This document shows, in pieces, positions 1-8,193 of a DNA stretch of 64,000 nt. The stretch comes from CAJJDF01 sp965658995 (GTDB lineage: Bacteria > Bacteroidota > Bacteroidia > Flavobacteriales_D > CAJJDF01), in NCBI GenBank assembly GCA_965658995.1, contig CBFHVI010000012.1, positions 1 through 64,000 on the forward strand, given 5' to 3'. Both the position numbers and the translations under genes were made by a program. The notes beneath the pieces were generated by a model. The model worked only from the letters and a program-made list of their open reading frames with translations. It did no database searches and was not told where the DNA came from. How positions within the stretch are numbered: position 1 is the stretch's first letter; each line of letters begins with the position of its first letter.

Positions 1-672
1 AGGGAAAGCGGCAGTAAAAAAATCTGAGTTTGCCATAAGCTTGTTGTTCAGAATGGAAACAGGTCCTCCTGAGGTTCCTGCAATCGCGAAGTGATTGGGA
101 TTTGGGATGTCAATTCCCTCCACTCTCCACAGAACACCCAGCGGTGAATTTCCTCTTACAACAATGTCATTCCTCGAGTCATCAGCTCCTTGAACACCGG
201 CAAAATTCGCAGCCATACGAGCAGGATCTCCTCTGCTTCCCGCATACTTATCTGTTTCCTCTACAGAAAAACTGGTCACACTCACCAAGGCCATTTCATT
301 TTTAACTCCTCCATTGTCATCCGCAGTTATTTCCACTTCTTTTATGGTAATCATGGATTCTTCTAGGTCAATGTTTAAGATTAATTCTTTTCCCGAATTT
401 ACCACGACCGGAATAGTTTTTTCGTAGTAACCAAGGTAGTTCACTTTCAGAGTATGTCGGCCAACCGCAACCTCTTCAATTCGGTAGTTACCGTCAATGT
501 CGGTTGAGGCACCTTGCGGAGTTTCTTTGTTCGTGACAAGTAAAACAGTTGCTCCAATGATAGGAGAAAATGTTTCTTTGTCAACTATTTTTCCTCTTAT
601 TGTTTGGGTAGTTTGGCTCAATCCCAAAACCGTAGTAATCGAAAATACGATCGAATAAATAACTTTGTGCAT
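1..672 (-). CDS. TonB-dependent receptor, N-terminal part (3' end outside window)
   Basis: The minus-strand frame is open from an ATG at 672 to the left edge, giving 224 visible residues. Residues 1-20 form a signal peptide ending in LGLSQ. Residues about 24-100 match a carboxypeptidase-regulatory-like beta-sandwich (GKIVDKETFSPIIGATV, then TDIDGNYRI), the usual N-terminal extension of Bacteroidota SusC/TonB receptors. From about residue 140 the plug domain follows, with RNDIVVRGNSP and VEGIDIPNP as typical plug motifs. The barrel lies beyond the window. An ATG seven codons upstream (693) is possible, but the start at 672 gives the cleaner signal peptide. It should be an outer-membrane, TonB-energised importer; the substrate cannot be told. 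It lies downstream of the PorP/SprF gene on the same strand, about 100 bp away. Confidence 0.88.
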   Translation of the reverse strand, partial: MHKVIYSIVFSITTVLGLSQTTQTIRGKIVDKETFSPIIGATVLLVTNKETPQGASTDIDGNYRIEEVAVGRHTLKVNYLGYYEKTIPVVVNSGKELILNIDLEESMITIKEVEITADDNGGVKNEMALVSVTSFSVEETDKYAGSRGDPARMAANFAGVQGADDSRNDIVVRGNSPLGVLWRVEGIDIPNPNHFAIAGTSGGPVSILNNKLMANSDFFTAAFP

Positions 673-768
673 GGCATAGTTTTGCAACTTCATTCTTGCG
701 AATTAAGTAGTAATGGTTTACTAAATATAAGGAATTATTTGTTTTTCAAAGAAAAGCTTGCGTGGAGA

Positions 769-1704
769 CTAGTTAAACGTAGGACAAGCATATTTCGATT
801 CTGCCCTGAACCCACAAGGATTAACAACCAGTGTTACCTCATGTGTATTGAATCCTCCAACTCTTAGTTTAGATAATGTATAGTCATACCCGTAACCTAC
901 TCTAAAATAATTCAATAGATTGAAATTAATGAGTGCCGCAACCGCATCGGTGTTTCGGTAAGAAACCCCGATCGAAAATTTTCTTTTGTAATCTGCCATG
1001 GCATTTACATCTATCGCCCAAGGGGCTGCCTTCGAAAATTTGAACATCGTAGAAGGAATGATTGACCAATCATCCGTAATTGGAATATTTAGCCCCCCCA
1101 TGAGGGTTCCGTGTCGAGTAAGTCTTGTGTCATCCGTTCCTACGGCTTTCTTTCGGTTGCCGAGAGTTTGCTGCAGTGTGGCTCCAGCAAACCATTTGTC
1201 TGACTGAAGAAATACTCCGGGAGTTATTTCAGGGAAAATGGTAGATCTTCTCGAGTTATTTACTGCATCGTCATTATAGTTAATAAGCGTTACATTGCTT
1301 GCATCAAAATTCACTTGCTCAATCCCAAAAAACATTCCCATAGAAAATAAAATATCTCTCGTAAGAGGAAGGTGATACGCATAGGCAGCTTTTAGTTTCG
1401 AACGAGTAAAAGGCCCGTAAGAATCGCTTAAGGCAACTAGTCCGATGGCGTGTTTATATCCTAATCCAAATTTGTCTTGCTTCAACGTGGTATTGAAACT
1501 TCCGTAGGTAGTAACCGGTGCTCCTTCAAATCCACTCCACTGTGTGCGGTGACCTAAGGTAATATCTAAGCATTCTTTGCTTCCTGCAACCGCAGGATTA
1601 TAGGCAAACTGATTGGTAAGGTAATTGGTGAATTGCGGAATTTGTTGACTAAAGCCCGTAACCGAAAATGCAAGGAAAAAAGCAATTGAAAGTTTTTTAA
1701 TCAT
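769..1704 (-). CDS. Type IX secretion membrane protein, PorP/SprF family
   Basis: A 311-residue protein with a signal peptide (residues 1-19, ending VTGFSQ) directly followed by QQIPQFTNYLTNQFAYNPA, the hallmark N-terminus of PorP/SprF proteins. The rest alternates short beta-strand-like segments ending in an aromatic-rich C-terminus, as expected for an outer-membrane barrel of about 300 residues. Family members are paired with secreted proteins carrying the type-B (gliding-motility-associated) C-terminal domain and assist their secretion or attachment. Here the cargo gene ends one base upstream (stop at 1706), so the two are almost certainly co-transcribed and functionally paired. The precise role (secretion versus anchoring) is inferred from SprF of Flavobacterium. 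Confidence 0.9.
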   Translation of the reverse strand: MIKKLSIAFFLAFSVTGFSQQIPQFTNYLTNQFAYNPAVAGSKECLDITLGHRTQWSGFEGAPVTTYGSFNTTLKQDKFGLGYKHAIGLVALSDSYGPFTRSKLKAAYAYHLPLTRDILFSMGMFFGIEQVNFDASNVTLINYNDDAVNNSRRSTIFPEITPGVFLQSDKWFAGATLQQTLGNRKKAVGTDDTRLTRHGTLMGGLNIPITDDWSIIPSTMFKFSKAAPWAIDVNAMADYKRKFSIGVSYRNTDAVAALINFNLLNYFRVGYGYDYTLSKLRVGGFNTHEVTLVVNPCGFRAESKYACPTFN

Positions 1705-1705
1705 C

Positions 1706-2980
1706 TTAGTATATTAGGGTTACAGATCCTGTTTTTATTCTTTCTTCTTTTGAGTCAATACTCAAGCTAATTGTATAGTAATAGGTAGAAGCGGGCAATT
1801 GTGTTCCGTTTCTTGTTCCATCCCATCTTGCCGAAGTAGGATATCCAATTGTTTTAAAAACAATTTGTCCCCATCTGTCGAATACGGTGATTTCGGCCTT
1901 TGGGAAAAATTCGATAAGTTTTATTTCCCAAGTATCATTCACTCCATCAGAATTTGGGGTAAAAGTATTGGGTACAAAAATAGAATCTAACACATTTACA
2001 ATTACGTTATCAAAAAAGCGACAACCTTCTATTGACGTGGCTGTAAGCGTATAAGTGGTTGCCCCGAGTGGTGTGGCAATTGGATTGGCGATGTTGGGAT
2101 TGTTCAAAGTTTCGGTTGGTGACCAAGAATAGGTAACTCCACCAGAACCTTTTAATTGAGTAGATCCACCAAAAGGAATATTCGTGTAAGGTCCTGCACT
2201 AATTGTTATGTAAGGGTGCACACTCATCGTAAGTTGGTTCGACCCTGTATTTGGTCCGCAATCACAAATTAATTCTGCTCCAACAATATCTCCGTCAACG
2301 AAATAGTCTCTTCTGAACGGCTCTCCATTTGCTGTGGTTGCTGCATAACCTCCATTCACAAACCAGTTGATGGTTGGATTGATACAGTTAGTAGTGGTGG
2401 AGGTAAACGTAACCACATCCTCAGGGCAAATAGTGGTGGCACCGGCACTGCTGGATATTACAAGTGTACTTGAGGGAAGAACAACGGCTGGACCACTAAT
2501 TGAGATATCAAAATCGCAACTACCCGCTGAGTCGCTTGCAATGAGAATGTAATAATTCGTGTTGGCAGCCAATCCGGTCGCATTTAAAGTGAAGTTTCCT
2601 CCGGAGTTTACCACACAATTAGAGACAGGAACGTAGGTGGAAGAGTTGCAAGGTGTACCTGCTGCATACACAATTCCGCCCAAACCATTGGATCCTGCAC
2701 TGCAATTAAGTCCAGATACATTGATGTCTGCGTTCCCTCCAGTGGCATTTGTGGTAAACTGATACCATACTGTTTTTACGAGTTGGAAGCAAGCAGACCC
2801 AACAACCATTGAACCGTCAGCACAGGTTCCGCAAACCTCACTTGTTGCATTGTTGGTTGTTCCTGATTTCGTTTTGGAAATACAAATCTCTGTTGCGTTC
2901 GCACAGTTATTATTGGAAGGTTGCGAGAATGCCATTTGGCAAAAAAACAACGTGGTTATGAAAATTAAAGTTTGTTTCAT
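1706..2980 (-). CDS. Secreted protein with T9SS type-B C-terminal sorting domain
   Basis: A 424-residue protein. Residues 1-19 are a signal peptide (MKQTLIFITT...AFSQ). Residues about 22-170 are a Cys-rich beta domain (NNCANATEICIS, CGTCADGS) of the sort that opens many Bacteroidota surface proteins. Residues about 170-330 hold Ig/PKD-like segments (VTYSWSPTETL, ATTYTLTAT). The last 90 residues are the gliding-motility-associated domain, with FVPNTFTPNSDGVND, VFDRWGQIVF, WDGT and a terminal beta-strand. This domain directs export through T9SS and retention at the surface. It is followed immediately by a PorP/SprF gene, the usual cargo-plus-partner arrangement. The biological role of the passenger (adhesin or other) is unknown. 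Confidence 0.9.
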   Translation of the reverse strand: MKQTLIFITTLFFCQMAFSQPSNNNCANATEICISKTKSGTTNNATSEVCGTCADGSMVVGSACFQLVKTVWYQFTTNATGGNADINVSGLNCSAGSNGLGGIVYAAGTPCNSSTYVPVSNCVVNSGGNFTLNATGLAANTNYYILIASDSAGSCDFDISISGPAVVLPSSTLVISSSAGATTICPEDVVTFTSTTTNCINPTINWFVNGGYAATTANGEPFRRDYFVDGDIVGAELICDCGPNTGSNQLTMSVHPYITISAGPYTNIPFGGSTQLKGSGGVTYSWSPTETLNNPNIANPIATPLGATTYTLTATSIEGCRFFDNVIVNVLDSIFVPNTFTPNSDGVNDTWEIKLIEFFPKAEITVFDRWGQIVFKTIGYPTSARWDGTRNGTQLPASTYYYTISLSIDSKEERIKTGSVTLIY

Positions 2981-2995
2981 CGTGGTATAAAATTA

Positions 2996-3658
2996 CTATA
3001 AATCTAAAAGGTTCATTAAATTATCAAATCTATTTTTTAAGTCGTCAAAGTCGTCTTCTTTTTGATAAGTTTCTATCACTTTATAATCGTAGCGTTGAAA
3101 AGTTTGGAGAATCGCACCCAGTTCTTTTTTGTTTAATTTAATTGTCACATCTATTTCTGAGGTATCGTCAGAGGAGGTGATGTAAGAGCTGAGAATTCTG
3201 GCATTGTTGCTTTCCACAATTTGAGAAATTTCTGCCAACGAATAATCTTTAGAATTTACCCTAAGAACGATTACTCCCCCCGGTTCTTTAATAGAAGTAG
3301 TGTTTGACGCAATCGTCATAAGGTGAGAAAGGGTTGTGCAGCCTACATACTCATCATTTCTGTTAAGAATTGGCATCACCGTAAGTTGAAATTCCGACAT
3401 TTTTCTCATTACCTCAAAAATATGTTGGTACTCGTAGATGAATACTGTGTCAAGCTGAATAGTGTTGGAAAGGAAGTTTACTTCAGACAAACTGGAATCT
3501 AAAATATCTTCTTCTGAGACGATTCCTAAAAAAATGTTCTTGTCCACCACAGGTAAGTGTCCCACCTTAAATTCGCTCATCCGTAGCAAAGCCTTACCGA
3601 AAGTTTCGGAAGGTTTTAATGGAGGCAAAAGATCCACGATTAGTTGAGATGCAATCAT
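2996..3658 (-). CDS. CBS-domain protein
   Basis: A 220-residue cytoplasmic protein with no signal peptide. Residues about 1-125 contain two CBS motifs: FGKALLRMSEFKVGHLPVVD with GIVSEEDIL in the first, and FEVMRKMSEFQLTVMPIL with GCTTLSHL in the second. Such tandem pairs bind adenosyl ligands and act as energy or redox sensors. The C-terminal portion (residues about 128-205, GGVIVLRVNSKDYSLAEIS, then EIDVTIKLN) has an ACT-like pattern, which is inference. It stands upstream of the T9SS cargo gene on the same strand with a 15-bp gap and divergent from pdxJ. No enzymatic domain is attached, so it is probably a regulator or ligand sensor. Confidence 0.8.
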   Translation of the reverse strand: MIASQLIVDLLPPLKPSETFGKALLRMSEFKVGHLPVVDKNIFLGIVSEEDILDSSLSEVNFLSNTIQLDTVFIYEYQHIFEVMRKMSEFQLTVMPILNRNDEYVGCTTLSHLMTIASNTTSIKEPGGVIVLRVNSKDYSLAEISQIVESNNARILSSYITSSDDTSEIDVTIKLNKKELGAILQTFQRYDYKVIETYQKEDDFDDLKNRFDNLMNLLDL

Positions 3659-3762
3659 AGTGTTTGTAAAGATGAGATTTGTTGAGTATTTTTTTTACCT
3701 TTAAATGTAACTTTTTAAAACAAAAAAACTGTTCTTTCGCAGTTCAGTTTACTCACAAAAAT

Positions 3763-4476
3763 ATGACAAAATTAAGTGTAAATATAAATAAAGTAGCCAC
3801 AATAAGGAACGCTCGAGGAAACAACGTTCCAAACTTGCTAAAAGTTGCGCTCGACATAGAAAAATTTGGGGCGGACGGAATTACCGTTCATCCTCGACCA
3901 GACGAAAGACATATTCGATATTCAGATGTAGTTGAGTTGTCAAAGAACATTCGTACTGAGTTTAATGTAGAAGGGTATCCGAACAAAAAATTCATGGAAT
4001 TAGTGTTGACCACAAAACCCGATCAAGTAACATTGGTGCCAGATCCGCCAGGAGTTCTGACTTCTAATGCAGGATGGAAAATCAAAGACAATAAATCCTT
4101 GTTGGAGGAATCGCTCAGCGAACTAAAAAAGGCGGGAATTCGAACTTCTGTATTTATGGAGGCTAAAGTTGCCGATATTGAGGAACTTTCGCTTATTGAA
4201 GTTGATAGGGCAGAACTCTATACCGAATATTACGCCAGCGAATATGGTAACAACAGAGAACAAGCAATTATGCCTTTTATAGAAGCAGCAAAACTCACTT
4301 CAGAAATGGGCATTGGTCTTAACGCTGGTCATGACTTGAACTTGGAAAATTTAGCATTTTTTGCTTCTTCTCTCTCCAATTTGTTGGAAGTATCTATCGG
4401 ACATGCCTTGGTAGCAGATGCCTTGTATTTAGGGCTTGAAAGAACTGTAACTTTGTACAAAAATCAATTAACATGA
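3763..4476 (+). CDS. pdxJ: Pyridoxine 5'-phosphate synthase
   Basis: A 237-residue protein matching the usual PdxJ length. It condenses 1-deoxy-D-xylulose 5-phosphate with 3-amino-2-oxopropyl phosphate to give pyridoxine 5'-phosphate, the last ring-forming step of vitamin B6 synthesis. Recognisable PdxJ segments are LSVNINKVATIRNARG at the N-terminus, DGITVHPRPDERHIR (catalytic His region), LNAGHDLNLENL, and the C-terminal SIGHALVADALYLGLE phosphate-binding loop of a TIM barrel. The ATG at 3763 is chosen because homologues begin at this motif; an in-frame TTG at 3679 would add a non-conserved 28-residue leader. Its stop overlaps the kdsB start (ATGA at 4473-4476), indicating translational coupling. 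Confidence 0.95.
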   Translation: MTKLSVNINKVATIRNARGNNVPNLLKVALDIEKFGADGITVHPRPDERHIRYSDVVELSKNIRTEFNVEGYPNKKFMELVLTTKPDQVTLVPDPPGVLTSNAGWKIKDNKSLLEESLSELKKAGIRTSVFMEAKVADIEELSLIEVDRAELYTEYYASEYGNNREQAIMPFIEAAKLTSEMGIGLNAGHDLNLENLAFFASSLSNLLEVSIGHALVADALYLGLERTVTLYKNQLT

Positions 4477-5249
4477 AAAAGGTTATTGGAATAATTCCCG
4501 CACGATATCAATCTTCGAGGTTTCCAGGAAAACCCTTGGTAGACATAAAAGGGAAATCGATGATTAGGCGAGTAGTGGAGCAATGCGAAAAGTCGAAGAG
4601 ATTAACGAAAATAGTTGTGGCAACTGACGACAAAAGAATTTATGACCATGTGTTGGAGTTTGGAGGTATGGCAATGATGACTGGAGATTTTCATCAATCG
4701 GGTACAGAAAGATGTGGAGAGGTTGTTGAGAAACTTGAGCAGAAAGGCGAGTATTTTGATGTCGTAGTCAATATTCAGGGAGATGAGCCATTTATTTCTC
4801 CCGCACATATCGATAAAGTGTGCGATATTTTACTGAACGATGATCAAGCAGAGATAGGTACACTTGCCAAGCGAATTTCCTCGAGTAGTGAATTATTCAA
4901 TGAAAATGTGGTAAAAGTAGTGCTTACAGAAGGTGAAATGAACGGTGAGCCAAGAGATGCTTTATACTTTAGCCGGCATCCTATTCCTTTTGTAAGAGGA
5001 AAAGAAGAAAGTTTGTGGCTCGAACATGCCGAATACTTCAAGCACATTGGAATTTACGGATTCAATATAGATGAATTTTATGAAATTCAATCGATTGAGC
5101 ATTCGATGCTTGAAAGAGCAGAAAGCTTAGAAAATTTGAGATGGCTTTCTCATCACTTCACGATACAAGTTTCTGAAATAGAGGAAGATATTATAGGAAT
5201 CGATACGCCTCAAGATTTAGAAAAAATTCTTAATTCGGATAATTTTTAA
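4473..5249 (+). CDS. kdsB: 3-deoxy-manno-octulosonate cytidylyltransferase
   Basis: A 258-residue enzyme that activates KDO as CMP-KDO for the lipopolysaccharide inner core, in the cytoplasm. The N-terminus has the nucleotidyltransferase signature IIPARYQSSRFPGKPL (residues 7-22). VATDD (49-53) and NIQGDEP (100-106) are the metal and CTP contacts. The later block EHAEYFKHIGIYGF and the C-terminal GIDTPQDLEKI are also typical of KdsB. Length is normal for the family (about 245-260). It overlaps pdxJ by four bases. The presence of kdsB agrees with a Gram-negative outer membrane. Confidence 0.95.
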   Translation: MKKVIGIIPARYQSSRFPGKPLVDIKGKSMIRRVVEQCEKSKRLTKIVVATDDKRIYDHVLEFGGMAMMTGDFHQSGTERCGEVVEKLEQKGEYFDVVVNIQGDEPFISPAHIDKVCDILLNDDQAEIGTLAKRISSSSELFNENVVKVVLTEGEMNGEPRDALYFSRHPIPFVRGKEESLWLEHAEYFKHIGIYGFNIDEFYEIQSIEHSMLERAESLENLRWLSHHFTIQVSEIEEDIIGIDTPQDLEKILNSDNF

Positions 5250-5267
5250 TTAATCAAAGGAAATAAT

Positions 5268-5275
5268 TAACTTTG
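5268..5275 (+). promoter_or_regulatory. Bacteroidota -7 element (TAACTTTG) for the HU/SPOR gene
   Basis: TAACTTTG fits the Bacteroidota TAnnTTTG consensus and lies 13 bp before the ATG at 5288. This implies a very short leader and excludes the in-frame TTG at 5273 as start. No clear TTTG -33 box is visible 19-21 bp upstream. Confidence 0.5.
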
Positions 5276-5287
5276 CTTCGTTCATTA

Positions 5288-6340
5288 ATGAAAAAGATAG
5301 AGAATCATATAGAAGAATTATTGCATGACCACGATTGTGTCATTGTGCCTGAATTTGGTGGATTTATTACCTCCAAAAAGCCAGCATACTTCAATCAGTT
5401 TACTTCTGTTTTTTTTCCAGCCACCAAAAGAATTCTGTTCAACAAACATCTCGTGTACAACGATGGGTTGTTGTCAGCAAAAATAGCGGAGAAGCAATCT
5501 CTATCAATGGCGGAGGCTCAGCAGTTGTTAATCCAATTCAAGGATGATTGCTTCCTCAGATTGAACGAAGAAGGGAGAGTTGAGATTGAGCGAGTAGGAG
5601 TACTTTTTTTTGATAAAGAAAAAAACATCCAATTTCAGCAGGCATCCACAAATTTCTTGAAAGATTCGTATGGTCTCAAGTCACTTGGAATACAAAAAGT
5701 AGCTCCGCTACCTACCAAGGAAAAGGAAGAAAAGCAAGTGAAATTAATCACTAGAATAGAAGAACCAAAAGAATCTGTTCTGGTGAAGTCTCCTGTACAA
5801 GAACGAACGAAAAAAAGAACGAGTAAGAGGTATGGGCAATTAGTTCCTCTATTAATGTTGCCAATCTTGGCAGTAGGTGTGTATATAGGAGTAAACAAAA
5901 ACACGCAATACCAACACATTAATATTGCGGATGTGAATCCGTTTCATCCTGTTTTGGTGAATGAGTACTCACCAAGATCGGGAGAATCCTTTGAACTAGA
6001 TTGGCAACTTGCAGAGAACCAAACGATTGAAAGCCCAAAGGTGCAGCCCAAACTAGAAGAGATTCTGCCGAAAGTAGACTCTACCTTTTCTAAACCAGTG
6101 GACCATATTTCTGAGAAAAGATACCACGTGATAGCGGGGTGTTTTTCTGTGAAAGAAAATGCAGATAATCTTGTGAAAGAATGGTCGGAAAAAGGGAATG
6201 AATCGCTCATAGTTGACAAGAAAGGTAGTCTTTACCGAGTGGCCATTCAAAGTTTTGTTACGAGAGAAGAGGCAAACGAATTTCTAACTCAAACAAAAAA
6301 TGAGTCGAAAGAAATTTCGTTGTGGATTCTGAAAAAGTAA
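5288..6340 (+). CDS. HU-CCDC81-type DNA-binding-fold protein with C-terminal SPOR domain
   Basis: A 350-residue protein. Residues 1-60 (MKKIENHIEELLHDHDCVIV then EFGGFI) and 60-125 match the tandem bacterial HU-CCDC81 domains. A charged linker follows, then one membrane helix at about 187-202 (LVPLLMLPILAVGVYIGV) and a proline/glutamate-rich spacer. Residues about 275-348 are a SPOR domain (YHVIAGCFSVKENADNLV, then YRVAIQSF), which binds denuded septal peptidoglycan. The layout places the HU-like part in the cytoplasm and the SPOR part in the periplasm, so the protein may link DNA or chromosome position to the division site; that role is inference. The ATG at 5288 is preferred over the TTG at 5273 because of the promoter element. 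Confidence 0.85.
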   Translation: MKKIENHIEELLHDHDCVIVPEFGGFITSKKPAYFNQFTSVFFPATKRILFNKHLVYNDGLLSAKIAEKQSLSMAEAQQLLIQFKDDCFLRLNEEGRVEIERVGVLFFDKEKNIQFQQASTNFLKDSYGLKSLGIQKVAPLPTKEKEEKQVKLITRIEEPKESVLVKSPVQERTKKRTSKRYGQLVPLLMLPILAVGVYIGVNKNTQYQHINIADVNPFHPVLVNEYSPRSGESFELDWQLAENQTIESPKVQPKLEEILPKVDSTFSKPVDHISEKRYHVIAGCFSVKENADNLVKEWSEKGNESLIVDKKGSLYRVAIQSFVTREEANEFLTQTKNESKEISLWILKK

Positions 6341-6344
6341 AGGT

Positions 6345-7373
6345 CTAGATAAAATCCGACTTCTTCATATTTAACCAAGAAAGTGCAGATTTGTGCAACA
6401 AATCTTCTTTTGTTTTTTGTTCCAAATCAAATTCTCGAATTAGTTTACCTGGCTGTAATTCACCAAGTGGAAAAGGATAATCCGACCCCAAAGCTACTTT
6501 GTCAGAGCCAATTAAATCCATGATGTATTGTAGGTTTGCTTCATCGTGAACCAAAGAGTCTAACCAAAATTTACCTAAGTATTCTTTGGGAGCTACGTTA
6601 TTATCGATGGCACATAAATCTGGGCGGACATCAAATCCGTGCTGAATCCTAGAGATGGTGGCAGGGAAAGAGCCTCCACCGTGTGCAAAGGCAACTCGTA
6701 GTTTGGGTAATCGCTCAAAAACGCCACCGAAAATCATCGAGCAAATTGCCAAAGACGTTTCTGCAGGCATTCCGACAAGCCAAGGGAGCCAATATTTTTC
6801 CATTTTGGACTTCGACATCATGTCCCAAGGATGAACAAAAACGGCCATATCTAGTTCTTCGCAAGCCTGAAAAACGGGAAATAAATTGGGGTCGTTGAGG
6901 TTCCAGTCGTTCACGTGAGAACCAATCTCTATTCCTTTTAGCCCAATTTGCTTACATCGCTCTATTTCTTTTATAGCCAGCTCTGGAGCTTGCATAGGCA
7001 CTGTGCCTAGTCCTACAAATCTTTTTGGGTATTTCTGTACAATTTCGGCAATGTGGTCGTTCAAAAACATGGAAACATCCAAACAGTCTTGAGGTTTTGC
7101 CCAATAAGAAAACATCACAGGAACCGTGGACAAAACTTGTATATTGATGTGCTGTGTATCGCACTCAGTTATGCGTGTTTCTGCACTCCAGCAATTGTCT
7201 TCAATCTCTCTAAAAAATTTGTCGTCCATCATCATTCGAGCACAGCAAGGTTTGTGATGGTCTAAGTGAATGAAACCTCCGTAGCCAAATTTCTTTTTGA
7301 AATTAGGGATGTCCTTTGGTAGGATGTGAGTATGAATGTCAATACTTAATATGTCTTCTACTTTTTCTACCAT
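6345..7373 (-). CDS. 2-amino-3-carboxymuconate-6-semialdehyde decarboxylase-like amidohydrolase (ACMSD)
   Basis: A 342-residue metal-dependent TIM-barrel amidohydrolase. Ligands visible are the HxH of IDIHTHIL (His14, His16), the His in AVFVHPWDMMSK, the His in VAFAHGGGSFP and the Asp of ALGSDYPFPLG. The HPWDMM block and the catalytic-pocket GGGSFPAT are characteristic of ACMSD, which decarboxylates ACMS, the product of 3-hydroxyanthranilate cleavage, diverting flux from quinolinate/NAD toward 2-aminomuconate or picolinate. The upstream gene encodes the dioxygenase that makes this substrate, which strongly supports the assignment. The ATG at 7373 follows the dioxygenase stop by one base; a TTG at 7394 would overlap it. 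A decarboxylase of nitrobenzoate-type degradation (NbaD) is the same family. Confidence 0.88.
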   Translation of the reverse strand: MVEKVEDILSIDIHTHILPKDIPNFKKKFGYGGFIHLDHHKPCCARMMMDDKFFREIEDNCWSAETRITECDTQHINIQVLSTVPVMFSYWAKPQDCLDVSMFLNDHIAEIVQKYPKRFVGLGTVPMQAPELAIKEIERCKQIGLKGIEIGSHVNDWNLNDPNLFPVFQACEELDMAVFVHPWDMMSKSKMEKYWLPWLVGMPAETSLAICSMIFGGVFERLPKLRVAFAHGGGSFPATISRIQHGFDVRPDLCAIDNNVAPKEYLGKFWLDSLVHDEANLQYIMDLIGSDKVALGSDYPFPLGELQPGKLIREFDLEQKTKEDLLHKSALSWLNMKKSDFI

Positions 7374-7374
7374 T

Positions 7375-7905
7375 CTAAATAAATCTTTCGTCAATTTCCA
7401 TTACGTGGTTACAGTTCTTGCAGGTTCTCTTGTCTTCAGAAGTATAAAACTCTTTGAATCTTGATTGAAAATCTGTTTCAATGTCTTTTTGAGAAAAATA
7501 GGTTTCATGAAGTTTTTCGTTGCAATTGTCGCAAAACCATAGCAATCCGTCTTTCATGTCAGTATCTTTTCTTTTTCTTTCTATCACAAGACCTATTGAG
7601 TTTGCCGGACGAACAGGGTTGTGAGGTATTTTTCCTGGTAGCAAAAACATTTCGCCCGCCTTGATAGGCACTTCTACCGCCTTTCCCTCTTGTTGAACTG
7701 TTACCAGAATATCTCCTTCCAATTGATAAAATAACTCTTCTGTTTCGTTCCAGTGAAAGTCTTTTCTGGCGTTGGGCCCACCCACAATCATCACAATAAA
7801 ATCGCCCGCTTCCTTGTAGAGGTTTTTGTTCCCAACGGGTGGTTTCAATAAATCTCTGTTTTCGTCAATCCATTTTTGAAGATTAAAAGGGGCTGCAATA
7901 CTCAT
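7375..7905 (-). CDS. nbaC: 3-hydroxyanthranilate 3,4-dioxygenase
   Basis: A 176-residue cupin enzyme that opens the ring of 3-hydroxyanthranilate with O2 to give ACMS (tryptophan/kynurenine catabolism). Iron ligands fit the family: His51 and Glu57 in DFHWNETEELFYQLEG, and His95 in GKIPHNPVRP. The bacterial form carries a C-terminal rubredoxin-like metal site, seen here as CDNC (125-128) and CKNC (162-165). The ATG at 7905 gives full family length (about 174-179). It forms an operon with the ACMSD gene downstream. The upstream 7906-8193 gap holds no obvious regulator, and no kynureninase or kynurenine monooxygenase lies in the window. Confidence 0.93.
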   Translation of the reverse strand: MSIAAPFNLQKWIDENRDLLKPPVGNKNLYKEAGDFIVMIVGGPNARKDFHWNETEELFYQLEGDILVTVQQEGKAVEVPIKAGEMFLLPGKIPHNPVRPANSIGLVIERKRKDTDMKDGLLWFCDNCNEKLHETYFSQKDIETDFQSRFKEFYTSEDKRTCKNCNHVMEIDERFI

Positions 7906-8178
7906 AGTGGTTATTTTTTATTAATCCCTAAAATTAAGAAAAATAGAGGAGTTTATCTAACAAGATTTTATTGAACTTTGGTCACATGCTAAATCTATCT
8001 TTTCTATGGTTAGTTCCTTGCCGGAAGCTAAGAATTCCTCAAAGTATTTGGTTGAAATATGGATGAATCTCAAAACCCAAAGAGATCTTTTCGTGAGTAA
8101 GTTTAGGCGAATTATTCGAAATAAGCCAACCGAGAAAAAAGGGGCTTGAAATTGTGCTCTATTCTCTCTTTTATTGTT

Positions 8179-8186
8179 TAATTTTG
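8179..8186 (+). promoter_or_regulatory. Bacteroidota -7 element (TAATTTTG)
   Basis: TAATTTTG matches TAnnTTTG and ends 7 bp before the ATG at 8194, so the transcript would be nearly leaderless. No consensus -33 TTTG is visible at the standard spacing. Confidence 0.4.
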
Positions 8187-8193
8187 AGGTAAA

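Noticed and set aside
7906..8193. A 47-codon plus-strand frame from an ATG at 8006 to 8149 and an 84-codon minus-strand frame overlapping it
   Set aside because: Neither shows a recognisable motif, and the minus-strand frame overlaps the start of the membrane-protein gene. The plus-strand one could be a relic but cannot be supported. The gap otherwise shows only the -7 element before 8194.
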